A stretch of DNA of 55,506 nt from assembly GCA_031296105.1 (NCBI GenBank), contig JARLGJ010000037.1, positions 1-55,506 on the forward strand, written 5' to 3'. The notes below the pieces were generated by a model, which searched no databases, was not told where the DNA came from, and saw nothing but the letters and a program-made list of their open reading frames with translations. The stretch comes from Acidobacteriota bacterium. GTDB lineage: Bacteria > Acidobacteriota > Terriglobia > Terriglobales > Acidobacteriaceae. Positions 24,650 through 33,957 of the stretch are shown here, one piece after another. The stretch's first letter is position 1. Every line of letters starts with the position of its first letter. The position numbers and the translations under genes were made by a program.

Positions 24650-27600
24650 CCAATCGTAGTCCTTCGCTGCCTCAAAGGCCGCCAGCAAGGCGCGCCAGTC
24701 AAACGGGCTGGACATTTGGGCCTTGCGAAAAGTCCGCAAGGCCAGCGGTTCGGCCAGCCGCTCCAATGCTTGCGGCTCCACTCCATTGCGGTCGGCACTC
24801 AGCGCGAGATACAAACTGAACTCCGCCATGCGCCGCGCCAGCGCATCGGTGGAAGTGAATTCTTCGTAGTGCGCCACCGGCCACAGATGCGGATGCGTGC
24901 AGCCGAAGGATTCGTAATCCACGGTCCCCAGATTCTCCACGCGCTGATGAGAGGCCGTCGCCTGCAACCTGCGAGCTTCCTTAAGCAGCGCGGAGTTCCA
25001 TCGATCAGTGGCGAAGCGCGCAAGATAACGCTGCCCCAGGCCCTCAAGGTCGCGCAGCGTGACCGTCTGCCAGAGGTTGTTCCAGTCATGCGCGGCAAGC
25101 GCGTTCAGCAAACGCGCGCGACGCTCGAGCGAGAGACGTCCCAGCGTCTCTTCGGCCAGGGCGCGGCGCAAGTCCGCATCGGCCGCCGATTCGACAATCC
25201 ACTCGCGGCCCACCAACACGCGCATAGTCAGCAGGCGAAGGTCGTCTTCGCGCAGTCCACCCCACTGCACGCTGCGCAACGTAGCCAACTGCGCCGCCCA
25301 GGCGTAGGAGGCGTTTGTGCCGTCGCCAATGCCGCCGGATGCCGCGGCGCTGCCTGCGGCCACGGCAAACGTGGCGAATCCGCCGCGGAAGTAGCTACCA
25401 TATCCCGCGCCGCGGCGCTGGAAGGAGGACGCCGTGAGCGCCGGTTTTTTATCGGCGCCTTCCGCAAACTCGAAGTAACGGTGTTTACGCAGCAACAGGG
25501 GATCATTCACCATTGCATCCGCCGGACGCAGGAAGTATCCATAGATGGGCGCGGCAAGCGCGGCCGTGACCTGCGGTTGCAGAGCATCCAGAACTTCATG
25601 CGTCAGCCTCAGGGAGTCGCGCGCGTTGTCCTTGTGGCGGGCAACGCGCTCCGCCAGTTGTGCCAGAGTCTTGTTGAGCGGCGCAAGTTCGAAGGCCTCC
25701 ATCGCCTTCCGCTCCGCGCCGGAAACGTCCTTCTCTTTGCCGGACTCCGGAGTAGAGAGACGCGCCGCATCCTGCCGCATCGTCTCCACTGAGGCCGCTA
25801 CATCCTCATTTTGCAGAATCTTGTGCACCGCCGAGGCCAGCGTGAAAAGCGCATCCAGCGATGGAGCCGTTTGACTGGCAAGCACCGCGTTGTATTCGCC
25901 ATTGCGCCGGGAGAGATCGCGCGGCCGCTCCGTTTCCAGCAGGCAGGCGCGAATCTTTGCGTCGGCGGAGGCCGCTCCGGGTTGGCGCGCGCAACGTCCA
26001 AGTATGGCCTGCGCCGCATCCAGCGCGGCCAGGCTGCGCTCGGAGCCGGTGCCGGAGGACGCGAAGCGCTGGCAAACCTGGCGGAAGAGTTCAGCGGCCT
26101 CGTCACCCTGCAGCGCACCCTGACGCACCATCAGCGCGATCCACTCCAACAGGCTGTGCAGGCTGCCCAACTGGAAGTTGGCCTCCAGCGCAGGCCGCTC
26201 GCGCAGTTGTAACACCACGGCAAAGAACTGGCGGAAGTCCGCGGCGTTCAGCGCCGTAATGTCAGTGAAGTAGGCGTAGGCCGATCCGGCATCGGCATCG
26301 TGTTGGGCCAGCAGTTGCGCCGACTCCTCATCCAACAGCTCGCGCCGGTGCTGATCGATGCGCGCCACCGCGAGATAAGTTTCCAATGCGCTGCGCTTCC
26401 CTGCTCCCGTGGAGGCATACTCCGCCGCCAGGCGCAGCAGGATTTCATCTTCGACTTCGGGCGCGGCGACGCGTTGGACTGTGCCCGCGGATTTTGCAAG
26501 GCGAGGATCGGCGTCCCCGCTGGCGGTCATCCACACCTGCGGCGAGCCGGGAAAAACCATGTGCCCCTGCTCGTCGATGGGAATCAGGCGCAGAGCTTCG
26601 AAGAAGTTTGCTGTCTGCTCCTTCGCCGTGCTGTTCGCATTCGCCAGCGCAACAAACCGCGCATAGATGCGGGAAAGCCTTGGACCGCTGGCGGTGAGGA
26701 GCGCCTGGTGCCGCGCGTCGAGTTGCAAAAGGTAGAAGCTGAAGGCAAGCAGGCGGCCGTTTTCACGTTGCAGCAGCGCGGCAAAATACGCCGCGGGCTT
26801 ACTCGGGCTGACGCCTACGAGCCGCACCCAGATGGCCTCCGCCGCGGGACCGCCCGGCACCACCGCAGACCCGTCCTGCACCGCCAGCGCCGCCGCATAG
26901 TCGTTCAACTGCGCGGAATATTTTTCCGCCAGCTCACTTGCGGGAATGGTCTGCGTGAGTTCGGCAAGCGTTGCGTCATCCAGCAGGCTGAGCGGCGCGG
27001 AAATGCTGGCAGGCACGGCGCGCGCGGACGCCAGGCGCGGCGCCAGCAAGTCGCTCAATTGCCCATTTCCGGCGGCCTTCGCCAGATCCGCAATGCGCTG
27101 CGCCTGCGGCAATTCGCCGTCGCGCAAGGCCGCCAGAAACCCGCGCTGCAGAAGCTCCATCGACTCGGGTGAATCCGGTGCGAGTTTGCTGGCCGCGCGG
27201 AGGTAGGCCTCGGCGGCGCCATTGCCAAACGCGTCCTGCGTGTTGGCCGCGCGCAGCAGCAAAGCGCTGTCATCGCTCTGCGCCGCGCCCTGCAACAACA
27301 CGCGCCGCGCTTCATAAAACAGATGCTGTTGCTCCAGTGCATCCGCCAATAGCTGGCACAGCCGCGACGACCTGGGCAGCGCCAGCAGGCCCTCGCGCGC
27401 CATTTCCGCGGCCGTTGCGGCATCGCCCTGCACCAGCAATAGAGCGGCCTTGCGGTAGTACGCCGTCTCGTCGTCGCTCTGCACGGCCAGCACGCTGTCC
27501 CAGGCACGGAGCGCGGGCATCGTCAGGTGCAGTTCTTCCAGGGCGCTGGCAAACTCCGTGCGCGGCTCAATCTGCGCGGGCAGTTCCTTCATGGTTTCTT

Positions 27601-29038
27601 CGAGGCGCGCCGCCAGCTTCTCCTTGTTTCCAGCCTCGGCATACAACCGCAAAAGCGACTTGACTTCGGGGATGTGTACGCCGCCCAGCGCGAGGCCATT
27701 TTCCAGGCACTCGATGGCCAGCGCCGGATCGGGGATGCGTTCCGCGCTCTCCGCGCGCAGGAACCAGATATCCTGGCGCTGCGGATTCAGCTTGAGGGCT
27801 TCCGCAAGATACTCGGTAGCCTCGCGGTCATCGCGCTGCGAGCGGCGTGCGTGCGAAAGGTCCACATAGAGCGCCTCCGAGGCGTACCCCAGCCGCAGGG
27901 CCCTTTTCAGAATGCGCTCGGCGTCCACCATGCGCTTGCCTTCCACCAGGGCATGTCCGTAGAGCGCCAGATCCTCTCCGTTCTGCGGACGCGCGGACAC
28001 CAGCTTGTCGCCGAACTGCCGCGCACCGGAGACGTCCTTGCGGGCAAGGCAGAAGAGAATGGCCACGCGCAGCGCCATGGGATCGAGCGGGTTCTCGTTC
28101 AGCGAAGAATCCAGCAGCGCGCGAATGTTTTCCGAGGCCTCGACGTCCATGGGACCGCGGTTGAGCAGCGCGAAAGCCAGGCGTAGATGCTCCTGCTCCG
28201 TGTCGTACTGCGCGGCCGGAGTAAACTTTGCGGTGTCGGCCGCGGCCAGGTCAGGCACGGCCATGAACTCCTGGGACTTGGCATCGAGAATCGACGCGCG
28301 GTAGGCAACAAAGCCCGCGCTGGGCTGCAACGGCTCCCACGTAAGCAGCACAAAGCTCTTGCCCTGGTCATTCAATGCGGCGGCTAGAGACGCGTGGTCG
28401 CCCTCCAGCACACGTCCGCCGCTGGAAAGAAAGAGCGAGTCCCACTGGTCATCCGAATTATCGCCGGGAATCCAACTGACGCGCAGCTTCTGCGTGGCAA
28501 ACGAGTGCGCAAGAACGGAGGCGCCGTATTCCCGCACCGAAGGGTCCAGCACCGGCATGTCGCCCACCAGCAGGACCGGAGCATAGTTTTCTCCCAGCCG
28601 CGAACTGGCCTGCAAAATCTCATCCAGAATCGCGGCTCCCTCCACGCGATCCGCGGCGGGCCACTCCACGGAATTCATTGCGCTCCTCAGCTTGGCGCGG
28701 CCGGTAAACGAAGCGAAGATCTCCAGCGTGCCGCCGCGCAGCATGGCCAGGCGGAAAGGGCGGTCGCGCAGCGCATCTTGCACGGCCAGCACGCGCTCCT
28801 GCATCTTTACGGCCTGCGACGCGTCGGTGCTATCCACCAGCAGCAGCACGGTAAGCTCCGCCGAGGGATGAACTTCTTCGCTGCTCACCGGAATGGTGCC
28901 GCTGTATAGCTTGACGGAGGGATTCTCCGGCAGGGGACGGCTCGAGGTCTCCACCAGGGCCGACGAAGTTGCCCAGAGCGGGCAACCATACAACAAAAGG
29001 CACGCCACCCAACCTGCCGCCGATACTCTTCGAATCAT
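24632..29038 (-). CDS. large secreted TPR-repeat protein with N-terminal VWA-like domain
   Basis: A 1468-residue protein not assignable to a named family. The N-terminus has a signal sequence (MIRRVSAAGWVACLLLYGC); LLYGC could be a lipobox. Residues about 50-260 look like a VWFA-related domain (ELTVLLLVDSTDASQ, then ...YAPVLLVGDMPVLDPS). Many TPR-like helical pairs follow (about 290-700), for example EDLALYGHALVEGKRMVDAERILKRAL. The C-terminal 700 residues are helical with no motif I recognise. The frame is open from 29062, but ATG 29038 has GGGAG eight bases upstream. VWFA-related plus TPR proteins are common secreted proteins in Acidobacteria, thought to organise protein complexes; no function can be given. 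Confidence 0.85.
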   Translation of the reverse strand: MIRRVSAAGWVACLLLYGCPLWATSSALVETSSRPLPENPSVKLYSGTIPVSSEEVHPSAELTVLLLVDSTDASQAVKMQERVLAVQDALRDRPFRLAMLRGGTLEIFASFTGRAKLRSAMNSVEWPAADRVEGAAILDEILQASSRLGENYAPVLLVGDMPVLDPSVREYGASVLAHSFATQKLRVSWIPGDNSDDQWDSLFLSSGGRVLEGDHASLAAALNDQGKSFVLLTWEPLQPSAGFVAYRASILDAKSQEFMAVPDLAAADTAKFTPAAQYDTEQEHLRLAFALLNRGPMDVEASENIRALLDSSLNENPLDPMALRVAILFCLARKDVSGARQFGDKLVSARPQNGEDLALYGHALVEGKRMVDAERILKRALRLGYASEALYVDLSHARRSQRDDREATEYLAEALKLNPQRQDIWFLRAESAERIPDPALAIECLENGLALGGVHIPEVKSLLRLYAEAGNKEKLAARLEETMKELPAQIEPRTEFASALEELHLTMPALRAWDSVLAVQSDDETAYYRKAALLLVQGDAATAAEMAREGLLALPRSSRLCQLLADALEQQHLFYEARRVLLQGAAQSDDSALLLRAANTQDAFGNGAAEAYLRAASKLAPDSPESMELLQRGFLAALRDGELPQAQRIADLAKAAGNGQLSDLLAPRLASARAVPASISAPLSLLDDATLAELTQTIPASELAEKYSAQLNDYAAALAVQDGSAVVPGGPAAEAIWVRLVGVSPSKPAAYFAALLQRENGRLLAFSFYLLQLDARHQALLTASGPRLSRIYARFVALANANSTAKEQTANFFEALRLIPIDEQGHMVFPGSPQVWMTASGDADPRLAKSAGTVQRVAAPEVEDEILLRLAAEYASTGAGKRSALETYLAVARIDQHRRELLDEESAQLLAQHDADAGSAYAYFTDITALNAADFRQFFAVVLQLRERPALEANFQLGSLHSLLEWIALMVRQGALQGDEAAELFRQVCQRFASSGTGSERSLAALDAAQAILGRCARQPGAASADAKIRACLLETERPRDLSRRNGEYNAVLASQTAPSLDALFTLASAVHKILQNEDVAASVETMRQDAARLSTPESGKEKDVSGAERKAMEAFELAPLNKTLAQLAERVARHKDNARDSLRLTHEVLDALQPQVTAALAAPIYGYFLRPADAMVNDPLLLRKHRYFEFAEGADKKPALTASSFQRRGAGYGSYFRGGFATFAVAAGSAAASGGIGDGTNASYAWAAQLATLRSVQWGGLREDDLRLLTMRVLVGREWIVESAADADLRRALAEETLGRLSLERRARLLNALAAHDWNNLWQTVTLRDLEGLGQRYLARFATDRWNSALLKEARRLQATASHQRVENLGTVDYESFGCTHPHLWPVAHYEEFTSTDALARRMAEFSLYLALSADRNGVEPQALERLAEPLALRTFRKAQMSSPFDWRALLAAFEAAKDYDWKKGAE

Positions 29039-29286
29039 CGCCCGTTCTCCCGGAGCTTGCATGAAAAGGAGATTGTGCTTTCCACTGACTCTCCTTATAG
29101 CACGAATTGCCTGCTCTTTATGCGCGGTTTCCGCGCCCCGTGTACACCGCAGGTGCTAACCTCGGAGGACCGTCCGGGCAGCGTTTTCCGCCTCCGCCGC
29201 AGCGGCGCGACTGGGGATCGCATCAGAGGGAAGAGCGAGTCGGGCTGAGCGATTGCTATGTGGGCGCGGGGCGCATGAACGAACAA

Positions 29287-29335
29287 AAGCCCCAGGTTCA
29301 CGCATCGCGCGGAGGAACCTGGGGCTTGTCTTTTT
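29287..29335 (-). terminator. family 2 hairpin acting as terminator of the efflux operon
   Basis: The arms AAGCCCCAGGTTC and GAACCTGGGGCTT (29287-29299 and 29315-29327) form a 13-bp stem about 20 bp after the stop of the OprM-like gene. T-rich sequence lies on both sides (TTTTGTTC on the minus strand, TCTTTTTGTT on the plus strand). The stem is the same CCCAGGTT palindrome as at 11.4 and 16.0 kb, here as a single copy. The rest of the gap (29039-29286) should hold the promoter of the TPR gene; no clear motif was seen. Confidence 0.75.
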
Positions 29336-29348
29336 GTTGTGCGAGAGG

Positions 29349-30722
29349 CTATTTCTGCCAGCCTCCGCCCAGTGTCTTGTAGAGAGTAACCAGGGCGATC
29401 TGTTCGTTGCCGCGCGCCTGGGCCAGAGACAGCCGTGCGCTGAAGAGCACACGCTGTGCATCCAGCACTTCGGAGTACGCCACAAGCCCGCCCTCGTAAC
29501 GCTGACGGCTCAGCGCCTCGGCCTCCGCCAGATGCTTTACATTGCTGTCCTGCTGCAGGCGAACCTCGTGTAGCTTGTGATAGCCGATGGCCGCGTCGCT
29601 GACTTCTCCAAAGCTCTTCTGGATGGTCTGTTGGTAGGTAAGCAGTGCTTCGCGCTGCTGCGCTTCGGTGACCTTGAGGTTGCTGCGCAAACGGCCGCCA
29701 TTGAAGATAGGCTGGCTAAGCTGTCCAGCCGCACTCCACAACGTCGTTTGTCCGCTAGACGCACTGGTAGCGTGACCCATCGTGCCCCCTCCGGAAACCG
29801 AGAAGGAGATGTTGGGGAAGAAGGCTGCGCGCGCCACGCCGATGTTGGCGTTGGCGACGATCAACTGCTGCTCGGCCGAGCGAATGTCCGGACGCCGCTC
29901 CAGCAGGGACGAAGGCACGCCCTCCGGAGCCGCCGGTGGCAGATATTGTTCGTCCAGCAACTTGCCGCGCTCGATGCCCGCGGGAAGTCTTCCTGCCAGC
30001 AGGTTCAGAGCGTTCTCCGTCTGCGCAATCTGCCGCTCCAGGTCAGGAATCTGTGCCCGGGCGCTGTCCAGCACCTGCTGCGCCTGCAACAGTTCCACCT
30101 GCGTGGTGGCCCCGTACTCCAAACGCGTTTTCACCAGGGTGACCGAGGACTCCTGCGCCGCGGCCGTGTCCTGCGCCGTCTTCAGCGCCGCGTCCAGCGT
30201 CAGCAGTTGGAAGTAGTCAGCCGCGACCTCGCCAACCAGTGAGAGGATGACGCTGTTGCGCGACTCTTCCGCAGCCGTCACCTGTGCCTGCCCGGCCACA
30301 ATCTGGTTGTGCACCTTGCCGAAGAGGTCGAGCTGATAGCTGGCATCCGGCGCCAAGGTAAAGAAGGTGGACTTGGTGCCGCCCTGCGCCTTTCCCGCCG
30401 TCGCCGATGCATCCAGCGAGACGTCGGGATAGCGCGCCGAGCGCGTAATACCGAGTTGCGCACGTGCTTCCGCAATGCGCTCCACCGCGCTGCGCAGGTC
30501 GTAGTTCTGCGCCAGCGCAGCGCGGATGAGCGATTGCAACTGCTCATCGCGGAAGAGTTCCCACCATGCCAGATCAGCGATGCTCGCCTGGTCAGACTGC
30601 GGCTCGGCGCCGCGAATCGTCTCCGGAACCGGCGTGGCAGGCCGCTTGTAGCGCGGTCCCACGTTGCAGGCGGCGGAGAACAGGCTGCCGGCTACGAGTA
30701 TGGCAATCGTTGCTCGCTTCAT
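29349..30722 (-). CDS. RND efflux outer-membrane lipoprotein (OprM/NodT family)
   Basis: A 457-residue TolC-like channel. The signal ends in a lipobox (LFSAAC, Cys19), followed by NVGPRYKRPATPVPETI, the standard OprM/NodT start (N-V-G-P-x-Y). Two OEP repeats make the trimeric alpha-beta barrel. Conserved pieces include LERRPDIRSAEQQL and the ending TLYKTLGGGW. It is the third gene of the efflux operon and its ATG directly follows the TAG of the pump gene, so translation is coupled. It should connect the pump to the outside. Confidence 0.95.
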   Translation of the reverse strand: MKRATIAILVAGSLFSAACNVGPRYKRPATPVPETIRGAEPQSDQASIADLAWWELFRDEQLQSLIRAALAQNYDLRSAVERIAEARAQLGITRSARYPDVSLDASATAGKAQGGTKSTFFTLAPDASYQLDLFGKVHNQIVAGQAQVTAAEESRNSVILSLVGEVAADYFQLLTLDAALKTAQDTAAAQESSVTLVKTRLEYGATTQVELLQAQQVLDSARAQIPDLERQIAQTENALNLLAGRLPAGIERGKLLDEQYLPPAAPEGVPSSLLERRPDIRSAEQQLIVANANIGVARAAFFPNISFSVSGGGTMGHATSASSGQTTLWSAAGQLSQPIFNGGRLRSNLKVTEAQQREALLTYQQTIQKSFGEVSDAAIGYHKLHEVRLQQDSNVKHLAEAEALSRQRYEGGLVAYSEVLDAQRVLFSARLSLAQARGNEQIALVTLYKTLGGGWQK

Positions 30723-33700
30723 CTAGTTGCCCTCCTTCGCCCCGGCGGCCTGCGGTGGCGGTAACAGTTCGTCGTGATGACGGCGGGCAAAGAATTTCTC
30801 CTTCGCGCCTTCCACCAGCACATAAAGCGCGGGGATGAAGAAGACACCGAGCATAGTGGCGAACAACATGCCGAAGCAGACGGCAGTGCCCAGCGAATGA
30901 CGGCTGGCCGCACCGGCGCCGGTGGCAAAGATCATGGGCGCCACACCGAAGACAAAGGCGAACGAGGTCATCAGAATGGGGCGGTAGCGCAGGCGGGCGC
31001 CTTTCAGCGCTGCCTCTACCAGGCCCAGTCCGTGCTTCTCGCGCTCGATCTTGGCGAACTCCACGATCAGGATGGCGTTCTTCGCCGCCAGGCCGATCAG
31101 CGTGACCAGTCCGATCTGCACGTAAATATCGTTCGACAGACCGGGCATGATTGGCGTCATGATGCGCAAGCCGAGGAAGGCTCCGAAGACGCCCAGCGGC
31201 ACGCCCAGCAGCACCGAAAACGGAATGGCCCAGCTCTCATACAACGCGGCCAGCACCAGGAACACAAAGACCAGCGCCAGCGCAAAGATCTGGATCTGCT
31301 TGCCTCCGGATTCCTTCTCCTGGTACGCCGTGCCTGTCCACTCGTAGCCGATGCCATCCGGCATCTTCTTCAGCAGATCCTCCATCACGTGAATGGCGTC
31401 ACCCGAGCTGTAGCCCGGATTCGGCGAGCCGGTTAGTTCCGCCGTGGTGTACATGTTGTAGCGCGCGTACGCCGAGGGAGCCGCAATGCTGCGCGCCGTC
31501 ACCAGCGTGCTCAGCGGAACCATCTGGCCGAGTTGCCCGCCGGTGCCCACCGCAGTTGCGTCATCCATCTTAGGCGTCACCGCCGAGCCCCGCACGTAGA
31601 TCGCGTTCAGTGCCTCGGGACTCATGCGGAAGTTCGGGTCCGACTGCGCATACACGCGCCAGGTGCGTCCGAACAGGTTGAACTGGTTGACGAACGCCGA
31701 ACCCAGGTAAACCTGCATAGTGGAGAACACATTATCCAGCGGCACGCCCAGTTGCTTGGCTTTCTTGCGATCCACGTCGATCATGTACTGCGGCACATTG
31801 GCGCTGTAGCCGCTGAAGATGGTCTGCGGATTCAACTCCGGACGTTTTGCGGCTTCCGAGGTCAATTGCTCCAGGGCCGCGCCCAGGAACTGCGGGCCGC
31901 GAGCGGCACGGTCCTGCAACTCCAACTGGAAGCCGCCGACCATTCCCAATCCCTGGATTGGGGGCGGGTTCAGGCAGAGGATGAAGGCGTCGGGGATGGC
32001 AAACAACTTTCCCTGCAGGCGCTGCATCACGCTGGTAATGTCCATGCCCTTGCCTTCGCGCTGTTTCCACGGCTTCAAGTTGATGAACATGGCGGCGTTA
32101 TTGGAAGCGGTGGAACTGGTCAGCAATCCGTAGCCAACCACGCTGACCGACTCCTTGACCGTGGGCTCATTGTCCACGATGGCCTGCACCTGCTTCATTA
32201 CCGCGGCGGTGCGCGGCACGGAGGCAGCGTCGGGCAACTGCACGCTGATCATCAAAAAGCCCAGATCTTCATCGGGGATAAAGCCGGAGGGTTGCGACCT
32301 GACCATGTACAGCGTGGCCGCATAAATCAGCAGTAGCGCACAGGCCATGGCCGGGAGGTACTGGATGAAGCGTTTGGTAATGGCAACATAACTGTCCGTC
32401 ACGCGCTCGAAGATGCCGTTGAACCATTGCTGGAAGCGGCCTTCCTCCTCGCGCGGTTTCAAGATCAGAGCGCATAGCGCGGGCGTCAGTGTGAGCGCCA
32501 CAAAGGCCGAGAGCGTTACCGAAACCGCCAGGGTCAGTGCGAACTGCTTGTAAAGCTGTCCCGTGATGCCGCCCATAAAGGCCACCGGAACGAACACGCT
32601 GACCAGGACGAGGGCGATGCCGATGACCGGCCCACTCACTTCGCTCATGGCCTGTTCGGTGGCAGCCACCGGCTTCAGGCCTTCTTCAATGTGATGCTCC
32701 GCGGCTTCCACCACAACGATGGCGTCGTCCACCACCAGGCCGATGGCCAGGATCATGGCGAACAACGTCAGAAGGTTGATGGAGAAGCCCAGGACGACGA
32801 AGCTGGCGAAGGTGCCAATCAGAGACACTGGCACGGCCAGCATCGGAATCAACGTGGCCCGCCCGCTGCCCAGAAAGAGGAATACCACGAAGACGACCAG
32901 CAGCACGGCCAGGCCCAGCGTGAAGCCTACTTCCTTAATCGACTCCGTGACGAAGTTTGTCGTATCCACCGTCACCGAATACTTCAGGTCATTAGGGAAG
33001 TCTTTTGACAGTTCCTCCAGCTTCTTCTGTACGCCGCGCGACACGCTCAGGGCGTTGGCGCCGGGCAATTGCATGACGCCAAACGCGGTGCTGGGGCGTC
33101 CGTTAGAGGCGATGGAGACGCTGTAATCCTGTGCGCCCATCTCGGTCGTGGCAACGTCCTTCATCAGGATGGCCGCGCCGTTGGCTCCGGCGCGCACCAC
33201 AATGTTTTCAAACTCCTCCACCGTAGTGAGGCGTCCCTTGACGTTGGCCGTGTACTGGAAGCTCTGCCCGCTGTTGCCCGGCGGGTTGCCAAAGCTGCCG
33301 GCGGCTGCCTGGATGTTCTGGTCCTTGATGGCCGCGAGCACTTCGTCGGTGGTCACGCCGAGTTGGGCCATCTTGTCCGGATGCAGCCAGAAGCGGATGG
33401 CGTAATCGTGCGAGCCGAACTTGTTCACCGCGCCCACGCCGGGCACGCGCGCGACTTCATCCAGAATATGCACCGTCGCGTAGTTGTTCAGGAACGTCTC
33501 GTCAAAGGTTCCGTTGGGCGAAGTGAGATTGACCACCTGAATCATGTTGGTGGACTGCTTGGTGACCGAGATGCCGGTCTGAATCACTTCGCTGGGCAGG
33601 AACGGCTGCGCCTGGTTGATGCGGTTCTGCACGTTCACCGAAGCGATGTCGCCGTCGATGCCCGTTTTGAAGGTCAGCGTCAAGGCATAGCTGCCGTCGT

Positions 33701-33950
33701 TGTTGCTCTTCGACGACATATACAGCAGGCCTTCCACGCCGTTCACGGCCTGCTCAATTGGAGCGGCCACCGTGTCCTGCACGGTTTCCGCGCTGGCGCC
33801 GGTGTAGTTGGCGGCCACCACAACCGTCGGCGGAGCAATTTCCGGATACTGCGAAACCGGAAGGATGAAGATGCACAGGCCGCCGGCGATCGTGATGATC
33901 AGCGACAGAACTATGGCAAGGACCGGGCGATGGATGAACAGCTTAACCAT
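30723..33950 (-). CDS. RND multidrug efflux pump, AcrB/HAE1 family
   Basis: A 1075-residue inner-membrane proton-drug antiporter with 12 helices and two large periplasmic loops. It starts with the typical FIHRPVLAIVLSL. The proton-relay pair is Asp408-Asp409 in GLVVDDAIVVVE, and the matching helix-10 lysine lies in GLAAKNAILIVEFA. FNRFFD-like motifs and the FIPDEDLGF segment are present. It is the second gene after the adaptor (7-base gap) and before the OprM-like channel (no gap). The operon encodes a complete tripartite pump with a divergent TetR regulator. Its drug range cannot be told from sequence. Confidence 0.96.
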   Translation of the reverse strand: MVKLFIHRPVLAIVLSLIITIAGGLCIFILPVSQYPEIAPPTVVVAANYTGASAETVQDTVAAPIEQAVNGVEGLLYMSSKSNNDGSYALTLTFKTGIDGDIASVNVQNRINQAQPFLPSEVIQTGISVTKQSTNMIQVVNLTSPNGTFDETFLNNYATVHILDEVARVPGVGAVNKFGSHDYAIRFWLHPDKMAQLGVTTDEVLAAIKDQNIQAAAGSFGNPPGNSGQSFQYTANVKGRLTTVEEFENIVVRAGANGAAILMKDVATTEMGAQDYSVSIASNGRPSTAFGVMQLPGANALSVSRGVQKKLEELSKDFPNDLKYSVTVDTTNFVTESIKEVGFTLGLAVLLVVFVVFLFLGSGRATLIPMLAVPVSLIGTFASFVVLGFSINLLTLFAMILAIGLVVDDAIVVVEAAEHHIEEGLKPVAATEQAMSEVSGPVIGIALVLVSVFVPVAFMGGITGQLYKQFALTLAVSVTLSAFVALTLTPALCALILKPREEEGRFQQWFNGIFERVTDSYVAITKRFIQYLPAMACALLLIYAATLYMVRSQPSGFIPDEDLGFLMISVQLPDAASVPRTAAVMKQVQAIVDNEPTVKESVSVVGYGLLTSSTASNNAAMFINLKPWKQREGKGMDITSVMQRLQGKLFAIPDAFILCLNPPPIQGLGMVGGFQLELQDRAARGPQFLGAALEQLTSEAAKRPELNPQTIFSGYSANVPQYMIDVDRKKAKQLGVPLDNVFSTMQVYLGSAFVNQFNLFGRTWRVYAQSDPNFRMSPEALNAIYVRGSAVTPKMDDATAVGTGGQLGQMVPLSTLVTARSIAAPSAYARYNMYTTAELTGSPNPGYSSGDAIHVMEDLLKKMPDGIGYEWTGTAYQEKESGGKQIQIFALALVFVFLVLAALYESWAIPFSVLLGVPLGVFGAFLGLRIMTPIMPGLSNDIYVQIGLVTLIGLAAKNAILIVEFAKIEREKHGLGLVEAALKGARLRYRPILMTSFAFVFGVAPMIFATGAGAASRHSLGTAVCFGMLFATMLGVFFIPALYVLVEGAKEKFFARRHHDELLPPPQAAGAKEGN

Positions 33951-33957
33951 ACAGCCC

